From positions 3,162,001 through 3,226,000 of the forward strand of contig NC_089180.1 of NCBI RefSeq assembly GCF_947507565.1: DNA of 64,000 nucleotides. The letters are read 5' to 3'. The notes beneath the pieces were generated by a model. That model ran no database searches. It was given only the letters and a program-made list of their open reading frames with translations, and was not told the DNA's origin. Positions 1 to 9,465 of the stretch are shown in pieces. A program made the position numbers and the translations under genes. The DNA is from Oscarella lobularis (taxonomy: Eukaryota > Porifera > Homoscleromorpha > Homosclerophorida > Oscarellidae). The first letter of the stretch is position 1; every line of letters starts with the position of its first letter.

Positions 1-20
1 TCTCAAGTCGGGCATATCGT

Positions 21-632
21 ATGGTGCCGGTGCACCCCGCCGATCGGCCGCTGCTGGCCGTGCGATGGCGGGAGGAGGTATGGCTTGACGCGGCTCTCCC
101 GTTCGGTCTACGCTCGGCTCCAAAGATTTTCTCCGCGGTCGCTGACGCGCTGCAATGGATCATGCGGGAGCGGGGAGTTGCAATGGGAATCCACTACCTG
201 GACGATTTTCTGTTCGTTGGGAGAGCGGATACCAGCGAGTGCGGCGACAGCCTGCGGATTGCTCTAGAGGCATGTCGCGACCTGGGGATTCCGGTAGCAA
301 TGCACAAGGTGGGAGGCCCCGCTACAGTCCTGGACTTCTTGGGCATCGAGATCGATTCGGCCCGCGGTGAGCTGCGCCTGCCACCCGCTAAGCTCGGGAG
401 ACTGCGTGCCAAGCTGGCGGAGGCGATCGATTCAGTACGATGGTCGAGGGCATGGACAAAGCGCGAGCTGCGGTCGCTGATTGGAGTGCTACATCATGCA
501 GCGACCGTCATAACGCCAGGGCGGGCCTTTGTGCGCCGGCTCATCAACCTGTCGCGGATCCCCAAAGGGCTGCACCACCGGGTCCGTTTTAGCCGGGAGG
601 CGAGAGAAGATTTGGAGTGGTGGTCAGCCTGA
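21..632 (+). pseudogene. Reverse transcriptase of YR retrotransposon
   Basis: The 203-aa open stretch has the DIRS/Ngaro RT signatures LPFGLRSAPKIF, the catalytic HYLDDFLFVG (two aspartates of the YxDD box) and FLGIEID, followed by the thumb-like GVLHHAAT...PGRAFVRRLI. It would copy element RNA into DNA. The N-terminal RT fingers are missing because the window begins here; the ATG at 21 is only the first Met after the edge. The frame ends just after the EWW motif, and the RNase H resumes in another frame, so an indel lies at about 615-640. Confidence 0.8.
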
Positions 633-635
633 TCG

Positions 636-1194
636 GTGGAATGGGCGCGGTTTGATCGGTTCTCTCGGTTTTGGCCCTCCTCGCGCGAGGCTGCAAACGG
701 ACGCGTCGGGGTCATGGGGCTGTGGAGCCCTAGACGTGACGGAGGGCACTTGGAGAGGCTTTGCCGTACGCTGGTCACCAAAGTGGCGAGAGATGGCGAT
801 CGCGCCCAAGGAGATGTTCCCGATCGTCGCGGCACTGCTCCTGTGGGGCGATCGGTGGGCGGGCGGCACGCTGTTAGTCGAGTCGGACAACAGCACGGTA
901 GTCGCTGCATCTAACAGAGGAACGTCGCGGGACGCGGCGCTGATGCGGCTGGTGAGGGTCAGGCAGTTCGCCCTGGCGCATCGCAACTGCGCGATCAATG
1001 CGGTACATCTACCCGGGGAAAAGAATTGGGCCGCCGACGCATTATCACGGGGCGAAGCTCACCGGTTGTCTTCGCAGGTCGGCAAGTGGAGCGAGATCGC
1101 GCTCCCCAGCAAAATCGTGTCGGCGCTCGACGAGCTGGCGGAATCCGACCCCCGCTGGACGTCGGACAGTTGGAGGAGGCTCGTCGCTATTTGA
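636..1194 (+). pseudogene. RNase H domain of YR retrotransposon
   Basis: Continuation of the same polyprotein in a shifted frame. It begins near WNGRGLI and contains LQTDASGSWGCGAL (first catalytic Asp), an E within KEMFPIVAALLLWG, VESDNSTVV (second Asp) and the distal NWAADALSR (third Asp), the RNase H pattern of DIRS-like elements. The role is degradation of template RNA during reverse transcription. The stop at 1192-1194 falls before the recombinase, which again lies in another frame. Confidence 0.78.
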
Positions 1195-1570
1195 GCAAGG
1201 GGCTGGCGAGCCGCACAAGAAAGGCTTACTCCGCAGGACAACGCCGTTATCTTGACTTCTGCGAGCGCGCGGGGATCACTGGATTGCCACTAACGAAAAT
1301 ACACTATGCTTATTTGCAGCTGCACTCGCTGAAGAGGGTCTGCTTGCGGCGAAAATACGAGCTTACCTGTCGGCGGTACGCAACCTTCACGTGGAGGAGA
1401 GACTGGGGGACCCTCTCACCCCACGGCCGCCGCGGCTGTCCCTTGTCGTGCGTGGAATTCAAAGGGAGCAGGCGGAACGGGGAGCCGGCGGAGGTGATAC
1501 TCGCCTCCCGTTCGACGAAAAAATGTTGGAGTGCGTGCGAGAGGAGTGGAAGAAGAGCCGTAGCAGCTAT
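1170..1570 (+). pseudogene. Tyrosine recombinase N-terminal part, frameshifted
   Basis: The segment RRYLSKGLASRTRKAYSAGQ followed by RYLDFCERAGI is the SAM-like core-binding start of DIRS/Ngaro recombinases. Further on, in another frame, LHVEERLGDPL...LSLVVRGIQRE continues the same domain. At least one frameshift separates the pieces (about 1330-1400). The catalytic R...H-x-x-R...Y half is not recognisable downstream, so the integrase function is lost. A minus-strand block begins where it should be. Confidence 0.6.
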
Positions 1571-1574
1571 GAGT

Positions 1575-2195
1575 TATGCAACGCGTCACATTGTAGCGTG
1601 ACGGATTTCGTTGGGTTGAAGTATGCTAACACTGGAGCGGATATCCTGCTTAACCGGCTCCGCATGCACGGGCGGTTTCGCGTAACATTCTGCCGTTAGC
1701 GTCTTCATCTGGGCATTCAGAATGTTGCGAACGATTTGAAATTGCGGATCAGTAAAAACGTCTGTAGCAGGTTGACCGTTTTTGCGGACTTGTCGGCCTC
1801 GTCTTCGCGATACTCGTCGGCTTCGCCTTTGGACTCGTCGTCGGCATTGTCGCCGGCCTCGTCACGATGCTTGGACTCGTCGGCGTTGCCGTCGGCCTCA
1901 TTGTCGGACTCGTCGCGATGCTCGTCGCTGTCGTCGTCGGCCTCGTCGCGATGCTTGTCGGCTTCGGACTCGTCGACCTTGCCGTTGGTCTCGTCGTCGG
2001 CCTCGTCGTCGCGATGCTTGTCGCTGTCGGCTTTGGACTCGTCGGTGGACTCGTCAGTCTTGTCGCCGGACTTGTCTGTCTCGTCGTCTCTCTCGTCGGC
2101 CTGGTCGTCGACTAAGTCCAGAAGCCTCCCAACCAGGGCTGTGGCGTTCTTCGGCCGGAGGAGGGGAGCGAGTTCCTTTTCAATTTCCTTTTCCT
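1575..2195 (-). pseudogene. Acidic ORF plus Crypton/ZMYM-like segment (tentative)
   Basis: On the minus strand a stop-to-stop ORF starts after an AG at about 2195 (possible splice acceptor). It reads KEIEKELAPLLRPKNATALV and RLLDLVDDQ, then a long Asp/Glu/Lys-rich stretch. After a frame change near 1770 it continues with TDPQFQIVRNILNAQMKTLT...AEPV up to a stop near 1575. The last part resembles the start of the tyrosine-recombinase-like domain of Crypton-derived ZMYM/KIAA1958-type proteins. This is recognition of a loose pattern only. The acidic part could equally be low-complexity sequence read on the wrong strand. Confidence 0.3.
1795..2115. repeat. TCG/GACGA-rich low-complexity tract
   Basis: Imperfect short repeats of the type ctcgtcggcctcgtcg run for about 320 bp. 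They keep several frames open on both strands (Ser/Ala-rich on plus, Asp/Glu/Ala-rich on minus). No fixed period is evident. Confidence 0.8.
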
Positions 2196-2299
2196 ATCGC
2201 CGTAAAGTAGGCGATAGATCTACTTTTCTCTTTATTAACCGGGGAAAAGAAATCGTGCAAAGTAAGTCAGGTGGCCGCAATAGCAGGTTTCACTGTAAT

Positions 2300-2608
2300 A
2301 TCACTACGGAGAGAGGGTCTGAGAACATGCTTTTGATGCTGTGCACCCCGATTTGCTTTAGGGGGAAGGCGGGGGGCGGGGGGCGATAATTGGATGACGT
2401 AGTAGCCGCGAAGTAGCAAGTGCACGCGCGCAAACTAGCAACTAGCAAGAGAAAACGCAAATCATCATCATTTCATTAGCAACGTTTCGTGTCGTATCCC
2501 AGTCTACACGATCGCGAGAATCTCGCTTCATAGGGTATGCATAAAGGGTTTTCGCAGCTTCAAGACGGTTTAGTCGGCGTGGACATCGAAATAGCGGAAT
2601 GCTTGAGG
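2300..2608 (+). repeat. 3'-region repeat shared with a YR element copy at 49.7-50.0 kb
   Basis: The stretch from about gagagggtctgagaac through gggcgataat, gacgtagtagccgcgaa and cgagaatctcgct to gacggttta matches the reverse complement of about 49738-50035 with scattered mismatches. It follows a YR element in both places, so it is read as the 3' non-coding/terminal repeat region. Confidence 0.72.
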
Positions 2609-3330
2609 TACAGACAATGTATAGAACTTTCCACACGGCGTCGTGAGGGCACTCGAAGAGCTGTTGCCGCTCTTGCCAGCACTGTCTCCCGTCGATGATG
2701 AAGACGACGAGGCGGGCTCGAATGGTTTCGAGGAGTGGAAGAGTTTTCCTAATTCCTTTACGGAATTGCTCTTTGAATCACAACCTTAAGCCTTTTTTGA
2801 AGCCGTGGTCGATTCTTTGGCTAGTCGCTCGAATTAGGTTGCTGCAGATCGTTGTAGTTTGTCCCCACATTCTTGTAGCTCTGCCAGGGCAATTTTTCCT
2901 GTCGGTCGATCTCTTCGGGTCGATCGTTGTTTTAGACGATGTGTATAGCGCTCTCATCAAGTTTGTGAAATTTCCTCACCTTCTGCAAGAACCGTGCAGG
3001 CTGTGGTCACCAGTGAAAATGAAAGGACGCAGAATTGCATTAACGATGAACCGCCCTCTACACTTTGGCAAAGTCTCGGCGAATTTCCTTTCCGACTGTG
3101 ACGGCGACGGCATTGGCCATATCGTTAGACAAACCCAATATATACATTTATAGGGATTTGAATGATTGGCACGAAGCCGTTTCGGGAAATACCTTGTGCC
3201 TTTCAAGACTACAATATAGCCCTGAATGTAACTCATCGACGTTTCTTCCACTTCCGCCACGCCCCTTATTTGCCAAGGGCAAATTCGTGCCGTTTCTTAC
3301 CTACATGTATATGCACCAAATTCAGCGATC
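2609..3330. other. No recognisable gene
   Basis: Open frames on both strands (2695-3153 plus; 2976-3260 minus) show no motif I recognise. A donor-like AAG|GTGAGG on the minus strand near 2970 suggests a possible decayed exon, but nothing supports a product. Confidence 0.4.
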
Positions 3331-3334
3331 GCTT

Positions 3335-3741
3335 CTATGCAAAACGGTCGTTTACGATCCTAAGAAGTACTTCAGACGACATCGACTTTATATCGTAGAT
3401 AGTAGCTAGTAGCTTATATTCTCGATCTCGGAACGAATCCGGTGATGCGGGCAACAACGAAGGTGGGGGAGGGGCGATGAGTGGGTGGGAAAATCCCGAC
3501 GGCAATCGTAATTGACGACGCGAGACGAGTAGATCAATCGCACGGAGGATTGGATTTGTAGCGATCGGTGCGACACAAAAATGGTGTTGCGTTGACCACG
3601 TCCTGATTGTAAGTAGAAGTTTCAGTGCACCGAGAATGTTATGTCCGCTAGCCATCGATAACTGTTCGGTCGACTGTTGGATATTCGTCGGGGCGAATGA
3701 CGGCGGGACGATCGAAACGGCCGCGCATGAATCGAGGAGAG
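3335..3741 (-). pseudogene. Gypsy retropepsin fragment (outer element)
   Basis: The minus-strand reading WPLLDSCAAVSIVPP...LSMASGHNILGAL...PILRAIDLL follows the order of a Ty3/gypsy aspartic protease: active-site loop, SVIPP-like turn, then an ILGxDFL-like motif. The active-site DTG appears as DSC, so it is probably inactive. It is the direct continuation of the zinc-knuckle fragment at 6219-6590, from which it is separated by a later LTR-element insertion. It fades into unrecognised sequence near 3335-3440. Confidence 0.6.
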
Positions 3742-3746
3742 GCCAT

Positions 3747-3932
3747 TGTGGCCGGTTGCCTGGAGGGGTGACTGTGGGGAACTCGACGGTGACGCGTGGG
3801 ACGCTGGGTTGACTAGGATTTTGCAAGAAGTGTACTCCTGTTTATTAGATGCTTGACGGGGTCGCCCGGATCTCTCGAGAGGACCCGGACTATACAGACA
3901 AACGGACAACATCAACAACTAAAACGGCTACA
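3747..3932 (-). repeat. 3' LTR of the gag-only element
   Basis: 186 bp, TGTAGCCG...GGCCACA on the minus strand. It is about 19 bp longer than the 5' LTR, mainly by an extra stretch near 3790-3800, with a few other mismatches; the two LTRs are therefore not brand new. Confidence 0.8.
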
Positions 3933-4047
3933 ACTACCCCTTTCCTCGAGAAGGTGAGCGCCCTCGGGAACTAAACTGGGGCCTCTAACATACAAACACG
4001 AAAAACAAACCACGAACCAGTGTACGTCGCAACAAAGCGCCACGCGT

Positions 4048-4485
4048 TCACGTGGACCAGTTCGGGTCTTGAAAGCGTACGGGAGCTTTTCCAGCGTTGG
4101 CGCGGCGAGAGCGCTGTCGGCCAGCTCCATGAACAGTAGTAGAGTTGAAAGTAGACGATGAAGGAGAAGAGACCGGATTCTCACCGGCATAAAACGGACG
4201 TGAAGTAGCAGATGATTCTGCTCCACCGACACAATTAACACTTTTGTCCCCTGGCCAATGGGGGTGGACGCCGTCGCGCGACATAGCGTGTGCCGAAGGG
4301 AGAACCCACTCATCTGTTGACCCCTGCATCACTTCATCTCGAGGCCGCATTCCCATATTAATAGGGCAGGAAAGCCTTCGGCGGGGCGAATCAGCGCTCG
4401 CTCCCGTCGTGTGACGAACGTCCTCGAGATCCATCGATCTGCATCCATCGTCATGGATATGTTGGGTGTCGCAGGCGAGGGCCAA
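4048..4485 (-). pseudogene. Pol-tail-like ORF inside the gag-only element
   Basis: A 145-aa open frame upstream of the 3' LTR ends with a basic segment and RANAGKAPVRFQDPNW, similar to the tail that follows integrase in gypsy polyproteins (R-rich, then PVRFxD). If so, the element arose from a full gypsy element by deletion of protease-RT-RNase H-integrase core, joining gag to the last codons of pol. The match is short and the call is an inference; no frame continuity with gag is visible. Confidence 0.35.
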
Positions 4486-4664
4486 CTTCCGTCAAAAATA
4501 AACGTTACCCATGGAAGATAGAACGAAACGTTAACGTGAGTACTAGCACTGCTGCGGCGCATCCACTCGTAATCAACAAACAAAGACTTTTGAACAACTG
4601 GACCGGCGAAACTTCATTCAACACAAACGGCCGGCGACAGGACGGCGGAGCTCCATGACAGTGT

Positions 4665-5710
4665 TCACGCACGTTTCAACAGTGCCAGTTCCGGGGTGTG
4701 CTTCTCCAGCGCTCCCATGACCTCACGGTGATGATCGGATATTTGTTGCATGAATTTCGTCTGCTTTCCGACGAATTCTCGTAAGATGGCGTCGGTTGAC
4801 CCTGACGTCACAACGTCGGCGCTACTTCTGGTCGTCGATCGAGATTCTGCTTTGCCTGGACGATTTCCAATCGCCAGACACTCATTGCTCACCTTTGATC
4901 GTGATTTCCAGATCTCCTCGCCTGTCTTGGCTGCGTCTTCCGCCTCGTCAAGGGTTTGGGGACGACCTCTGACGCATTCTTCGCGGAGCTCGGGACGTAA
5001 CCCATTCTGGTAATGTTGAATTTGCATTTGTTCGGATAGAGCCTCCAACAACTCGAAAAAACCAGCGTTCGAAATCGCGTCGTGAAAGCGTCGACGTCAT
5101 CGCGCGGTCCATGTTGACAAGCTATAAGCCGCTCGGTATAATGAACGTGAGGGTCCGCAGGACCGAATTTGCGTTTCAGAAATGCCACAAATTTCTTCCA
5201 GGTCAACTGCTCGCCGCGCGTCTCTAACTTCCGCTCGAACGCTGAAGCCTCGATGCGTGCGCGCCCGCTGAGATGAATTCGTGCGTTCTTCAGACGGTCG
5301 CGAGCGCTCCATCGATCGACGTCGGCGATCGCTTCGAGCTGATAAAGCCAGTTGCAAAGTTCTTCATAATTGTACCCGAAGAATTTCTCGAGAGCGCGCG
5401 TGTGATCGACGCGTCGCGCCGATGACTGACGATCCGGCGATTTGTCCGTTGACGTATCGAACGCCTCCACGTGTGGCGTGGGAATTCTGGCTGGCGTCGC
5501 GAGTCGAGCCCGTGCCGTCGGCGATAGCGATCGCCGCTTGCGTGCGAGCAAACGGTCGATCCGTCGTCGTGCGGCCGGACTTTGTGGCGTCACAGGCGTC
5601 GCGAGTTGAAATAACGCCGTTGGCGTCGTTGCGCGTCGTTGAGAGGCGTGCAACGCGCCGCGCCTTCGTTGTCCGGGCGTCGTCGACTTCGGTGTTCGTG
5701 TCGCATGCAA
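4665..5710 (-). pseudogene. Gypsy-type Gag (capsid) of the nested LTR element
   Basis: The minus-strand ORF begins with a long Arg/Pro/Thr-rich leader. It then shows a retrotransposon gag capsid pattern: FFGYNYEELCNWLYQLEAIA, LKNARIHLSGRARI, WKKFVAFLKRKFGP, YTERLIACQHGPRDDVDAF. Near 5050 the frame shifts and continues as EALSEQMQIQHYQNGLRPEL...ECVRGRPQTLDEAEDAA, the usual end of the capsid domain. Gag would package element RNA. No zinc knuckle follows. At least one frameshift makes this copy non-functional as it stands. Confidence 0.72.
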
Positions 5711-6046
5711 CGGCGCGGCGGGCTTCTTTGCTTTCGTCGTCTTTCGCTTGTGTGCGATTGTGTGCTGCCTCGTGGCACCAGGTGCCTCCCCGCCGACCTA
5801 TCACACAGGCTTGCTCCCACGACGTCACCGGCCACTCCCCCCTGACAACTGCCGATTCGAACCAAGACCGCGCGGGTAGTCGGACGAGGCGCTTTCGCCA
5901 CACGCGCGTCAACGACGAGCTGCCCGGGTGATCGTCGCTTCGACCCGGTCCAGCCAGAATCAAAAACGAACAATCCAGCGCGCCAACGACGGCGATGGAC
6001 GATCGCGTTCCCAGTGAAATCCGACTACCCGGATTTTCCACCAAGT

Positions 6047-6213
6047 TGTGGCCAGCTGGAGGAGTGACTGTGGAGAACTCGACGCTGGGTTGACTAGGAT
6101 TTTGCAAGAAGTGTACTCCTGTTTATTAGTTGCTTGACGGGGTCGCCCGGATCTTTCGAGAGGATCCGGACTATACAGACAAACGGACAACATCAACAAC
6201 TAAAACGGCTACA
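6047..6213 (-). repeat. 5' LTR of the gag-only element
   Basis: 167 bp, TGTAGCCG...GGCCACA on the minus strand, directly repeated at 3747-3932. The sequence just inside (ACTTGGTGGAAAATCC, minus) contains a TGG and could be the primer-binding site after a 3-nt spacer; the matching tRNA was not identified. Confidence 0.82.
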
Positions 6214-6218
6214 GCCAT

Positions 6219-6590
6219 TTACCATAGCGTCGACTTGAAAGACAGCGGCGGACTGAGATGATACCGGTTGCAACGCGCCGACCGCGTAGGGTGGGAGTAA
6301 AGGTTCGTCGCGCGAAGGGAGCGGGTAACACTGTTGATGGGTGTCATGTTTTGCGCTAAATTTCGTGCACGTCATGCGAATATGTCCAATTTCACCACAA
6401 TTCCAACAGCGGCGCTCTGCCAGGGGCACAGACAAACGTGGGGCGTACGGAACGCCAGACGACACAGCGAACGAAGCGTTAGCCGGTGAATCCAGGCGAA
6501 TAACGCGGTTGAGAAGAGATGAGAGTAAGGTAGATTGTTGTTCAACTGAGGCGGCTTTCCTGTTTGAATTCGGATAGATGGTCCTAGTAA
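6219..6590 (-). pseudogene. Gypsy Gag zinc knuckle fragment (outer element)
   Basis: The minus strand encodes RRCWNCGEIGHIRMTC, a CCHC knuckle (C-x2-C-x4-H-x4-C), preceded by a Ser/Arg-rich linker and followed by FQVDAMVNG, the usual lead-in to a gypsy protease. The next element residues (WPLLDSC...) lie beyond the nested LTR element at 3741. The outer copy is only a gag-pro fragment; removing the insertion does not restore one frame, so it was already damaged or has decayed since. Confidence 0.7.
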
Positions 6591-6599
6591 AATGTATTT

Positions 6600-7900
6600 A
6601 GAAACTGACGCATCATAAAAGATATGGGCTCTGACCTCGTGTTACTTGACGCCTGTGACCTGTCGCCTCAGGGGCCCACCGGCCGTAGCTCGCGCGCCGG
6701 TGAATAAAAGAAGGAAACTCGCCGCAGGAGCTCACATTCAGAAATATAGAAACGACGATTTGAAAAGGTTATACGGGGCTTTGAGAAACTGAATTAAATA
6801 CCGTAATGACCTTTCAGGATATTTCTATTTCTAAGTCCTTAAAATACTCAAATGCTATTTTCAGTCTCAATAAGCCTTACGTGATGTCACGAAAGCATCC
6901 AATTTCGTATAAGGGCTCTCCGATGTTAATCGCGTTAAACTTAAGAACATCCCGTCCCAAGTGAAACGGTTAATTTTAGATACACGTAATAGAGGATCTT
7001 CTTCTCCTCTTTCTCCTCCTCCTTATTGTGTTTTTGTTCACCGTGACAGAGGAACAAACGAAGTCTGTTTTGGCGATACTGATAAAAAATTCAGCTATTA
7101 AAAAATTTATAAAATTTTGGGCAGCTAACAATTATATAATCTCCTTTTTTCTGTAAGGCTTTCACAAGAAGATATTTAATTAAACACCTTGTTTATACTA
7201 CAAATCAAAAGAGTCTGTCTTTTGTTTAACCTAACGCGCTCACCTACTAGGAGTACTCCAACTTCATAATCAAATCTACCAGTAGATTTCGCTCTTTTCA
7301 CAGGCAGATGTTTACTATTTGATAAAGAGGGAAGTGAAGTGAAAATCAAGTGTTTCTAGCCCGTAAAAATAGCAGGTTACAGCCAAATGCTACGTCGACT
7401 TCTGTCCGCCACTTGCCGCGATGACGTCACTAATTAACAGTTGACCATACGCTTTCCAAACCAATGCAAACCTCCTCATCTACGTCAACAAATTCATTCC
7501 GGTCTACGGACTTGGTAAGTCCAGGTCGGTCAGCGTTGTCCTAAAGCGGAAACGACTGCTGCTAACCACCAAATGAAAATTCATGTTTCTTTAAGCAGAA
7601 CCTCTGAAATCACGTACAAATATATAGAAAACATAAAGAAGACTAATATTTAAGATATAAATTGAGAAGCCTTGTTTGAGTGAAGCAGGCTTCGGATGCG
7701 AACATGTCATTACGAAACTTTACTTTTCCCAGGAACAGATCTAATCATACACGTTCTTCAATTGACCGAAACGTACGTGCATGGAAATCGGGAATGCAGG
7801 CCGACATGTTCCACCAGGAAAATGCAGGATTCCTTGCCCTCAGAATGCCTTGGCCTCAGTAGGAAAAGAAATTTCTAACTGTTACATTGTTGAACAATTA
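6600..7900. other. AT-rich intergenic sequence
   Basis: No domain, repeat or RNA gene recognised. Short open frames at 7680-7880 are unsupported. Confidence 0.5.
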
Positions 7901-7902
7901 GT

Positions 7903-8925
7903 CTTCACAGTGCCGCTTCACTTCATGACGACCTCTCAAAATCCACCTTCATGTCGTCACTGCTCCTCAGCCATCTTCCGGACGATCAATGGCTTCAGGC
8001 ATCTCTTCCAATTCGCCTGGGCGGTTTTGGTGTGCCCTTGCTTTCGCCGATCCTGGATGCAGCTTTCTTGGCGGGCTGGAGCCACACATCTGAAGCCCTC
8101 CCCGACCGTTTTCCACCTCTGTGGTCGGTGGACGACTTCCCCTTTGTCGGGTCGTCGGTGAGGTGTTCCCTCGAGTTCGCCTTACACCGGTTTCAGGAAA
8201 GTTTGTGCTCGTCCACCTCTGAGTCATCGATCGCTTCGATTTCCGATCTGCCTTCGGCTGGCGACAAACTCCAACATTAACTCAAGTTGGTCATCGATCA
8301 AGTACGTGTCAACTCGGTTTTCTCGGCAGCTCCGGACAACCGTGGCCTCTCTCGTCTCCGCTCGTGCCAGGGCAAGAATGCTGGCCGTTGGTTGGAGGCT
8401 TTGCCCTCTTCAAGGATGCTCGCGCTCAAACCTTGCGATTTTCGCTTAGCCGCATCCTTGAGGCTGGGTCTTCCCTTCGCGGCTTGCCTCACCTCGTGCA
8501 ACTGCGGCTCTGCCATCGACCGCAGTGGATACCATCTGCTCACCTGCAAAACAGGCGCCGGTCCAGTCTGGGCGCACAACTGTGTTGTCTCCGGCTGGGC
8601 GGACTGTGTCAGAGATGCCGGCCTTTCTTGCAAAGTAGAGCCCAGGCACGAGTACCTGAACAACGACAATCGTCCCGACATCGTTGCCTTCGGCACGGGC
8701 ACAGGGGAGTGCTTCGAACTCGACATATCTCTCGCCCACCAGTGGAGTTCCGAGGCCTCGCGCCGCTCAGCGAGTGAGGACGGTGCGGCGGCTTCGATCA
8801 GGGAGGAGAATAAGATCTCAAAATACGAATCGTACCAGCGTTCTTCAGGCTTGACCTCCACTTTCATTCCCATCGTAGCCGAACATTTTGGTCGTTGGGG
8901 CAAGCTCGCCCAAAATTTTCTTTAA
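7903..8925 (+). pseudogene. R2-like retrotransposon, 5'-truncated C-terminal half (copy A)
   Basis: After a first block with one break near 8279, the ORF encodes the C-terminal half of an R2-like protein. It has a zinc motif CNCGSAIDRSGYHLLTCK ending with a distal His, then the restriction-like endonuclease core RPDIVAF...CFELDISL (PD-x13/14-D). This nuclease nicks the target to prime reverse transcription. 7903-8308 is almost identical to 11419-11823 in copy B. The left end is abrupt, as expected from incomplete reverse transcription. A 3' UTR with AAATAAA follows up to about 9190. Confidence 0.78.
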
Positions 8926-9465
8926 TCTTTGGGCAGATTTGTCGAGCGCTTGGAGGGCCGTTGAAAGAAAAACGTGTTCCTGTGTTATTGGCGTCGTCGT
9001 CTGTCCGTCTTACTCCAGTACTGTAACTCTAACGTGATTACCCATAAGTTGTCTCGTATCTGCAGTTCTTCTTCCCGTCTCGACTCAGGCTCACGTCCGC
9101 TAACTCACCCGCGTTAGTCTAGCTATCTTTACTACTCTTGACATTTGTCCTAGCCAATGGCCTGTCTTGTGCATTGTCTATTTAAATAAATCTCTCTCTC
9201 TCTCCCGGATATCAGTCGCCTTTTCTATCGCTCCCGAATTTGCTGGTTTTTCGGTGTTTATTGTCGTCGTCTCTCTTTGTTACTCGTCCTGCCCGTCAGT
9301 AACGTCAAGTCGCTCCATCTGCGCATCGTTTCGACGTCGCTCTTCGGATTCTGATCTCACGTGCGCCGTCAGTCGACCTCCGGCGACTACCGCCTCGCTC
9401 GAGAAGAGGCCTCAGTCCCTCTAACCGGTTTATTCACTTCGGTTTTTGCCGTCGCATCTTTCGAC
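8926..9465 (+). other. 3' UTR of copy A joined to 5' UTR of copy B
   Basis: After the copy A stop there are about 260 bp of pyrimidine-rich non-coding sequence, then AATAAA and a short (CT)n tract (9190-9205). The zinc-finger ORF of copy B starts at 9466. The junction suggests a head-to-tail arrangement at the CT tract. Confidence 0.5.

Larger units (their letters stand above)
1..2608 (+). mobile_element. Tyrosine-recombinase (DIRS/Ngaro-like) retrotransposon, decayed copy 1
   Basis: The order RT, RNase H, tyrosine-recombinase N-terminus on the plus strand is that of a YR retrotransposon. The copy enters from the left window edge, so its 5' end is unseen. Its 3' region (about 2300-2608) matches, in inverted orientation, the 3' region of a second copy at about 49738-50035. 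Frames break between RT and RNase H and inside the recombinase, so the copy is dead. A minus-strand acidic/Crypton-like block sits between the recombinase and the 3' region and may be a nested insertion. DIRS versus Ngaro cannot be settled without the full ends. Confidence 0.75.
3747..6213 (-). mobile_element. Gag-only LTR retrotransposon nested in a gypsy fragment
   Basis: Two direct repeats bound the unit: 6047-6213 (5' LTR, 167 bp) and 3747-3932 (3' LTR, 186 bp). Both begin TGTAGCCG and end GGCCACA (minus strand) and carry an AATAAA signal. A purine tract (GAGGAAAGGGGTAG) precedes the 3' LTR. A 5-bp duplication, GCCAT on plus, flanks it at 3742-3746 and 6214-6218. The interior (about 2.1 kb) holds gag-like sequence and a pol-tail-like ORF but no RT, RNase H or integrase core. 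It therefore looks non-autonomous and dependent on a relative's pol products. Confidence 0.82.

Noticed and set aside
1736-2389. Plus-strand Ser/Ala-rich ORF as a gene
   Set aside because: Low-complexity TCG repeats keep the frame open; composition gives no domain.
9167-9424. Plus ORF before the R2-like zinc fingers
   Set aside because: It lies in UTR-like, pyrimidine-rich sequence with no domain; the zinc-finger ORF starts at 9466.
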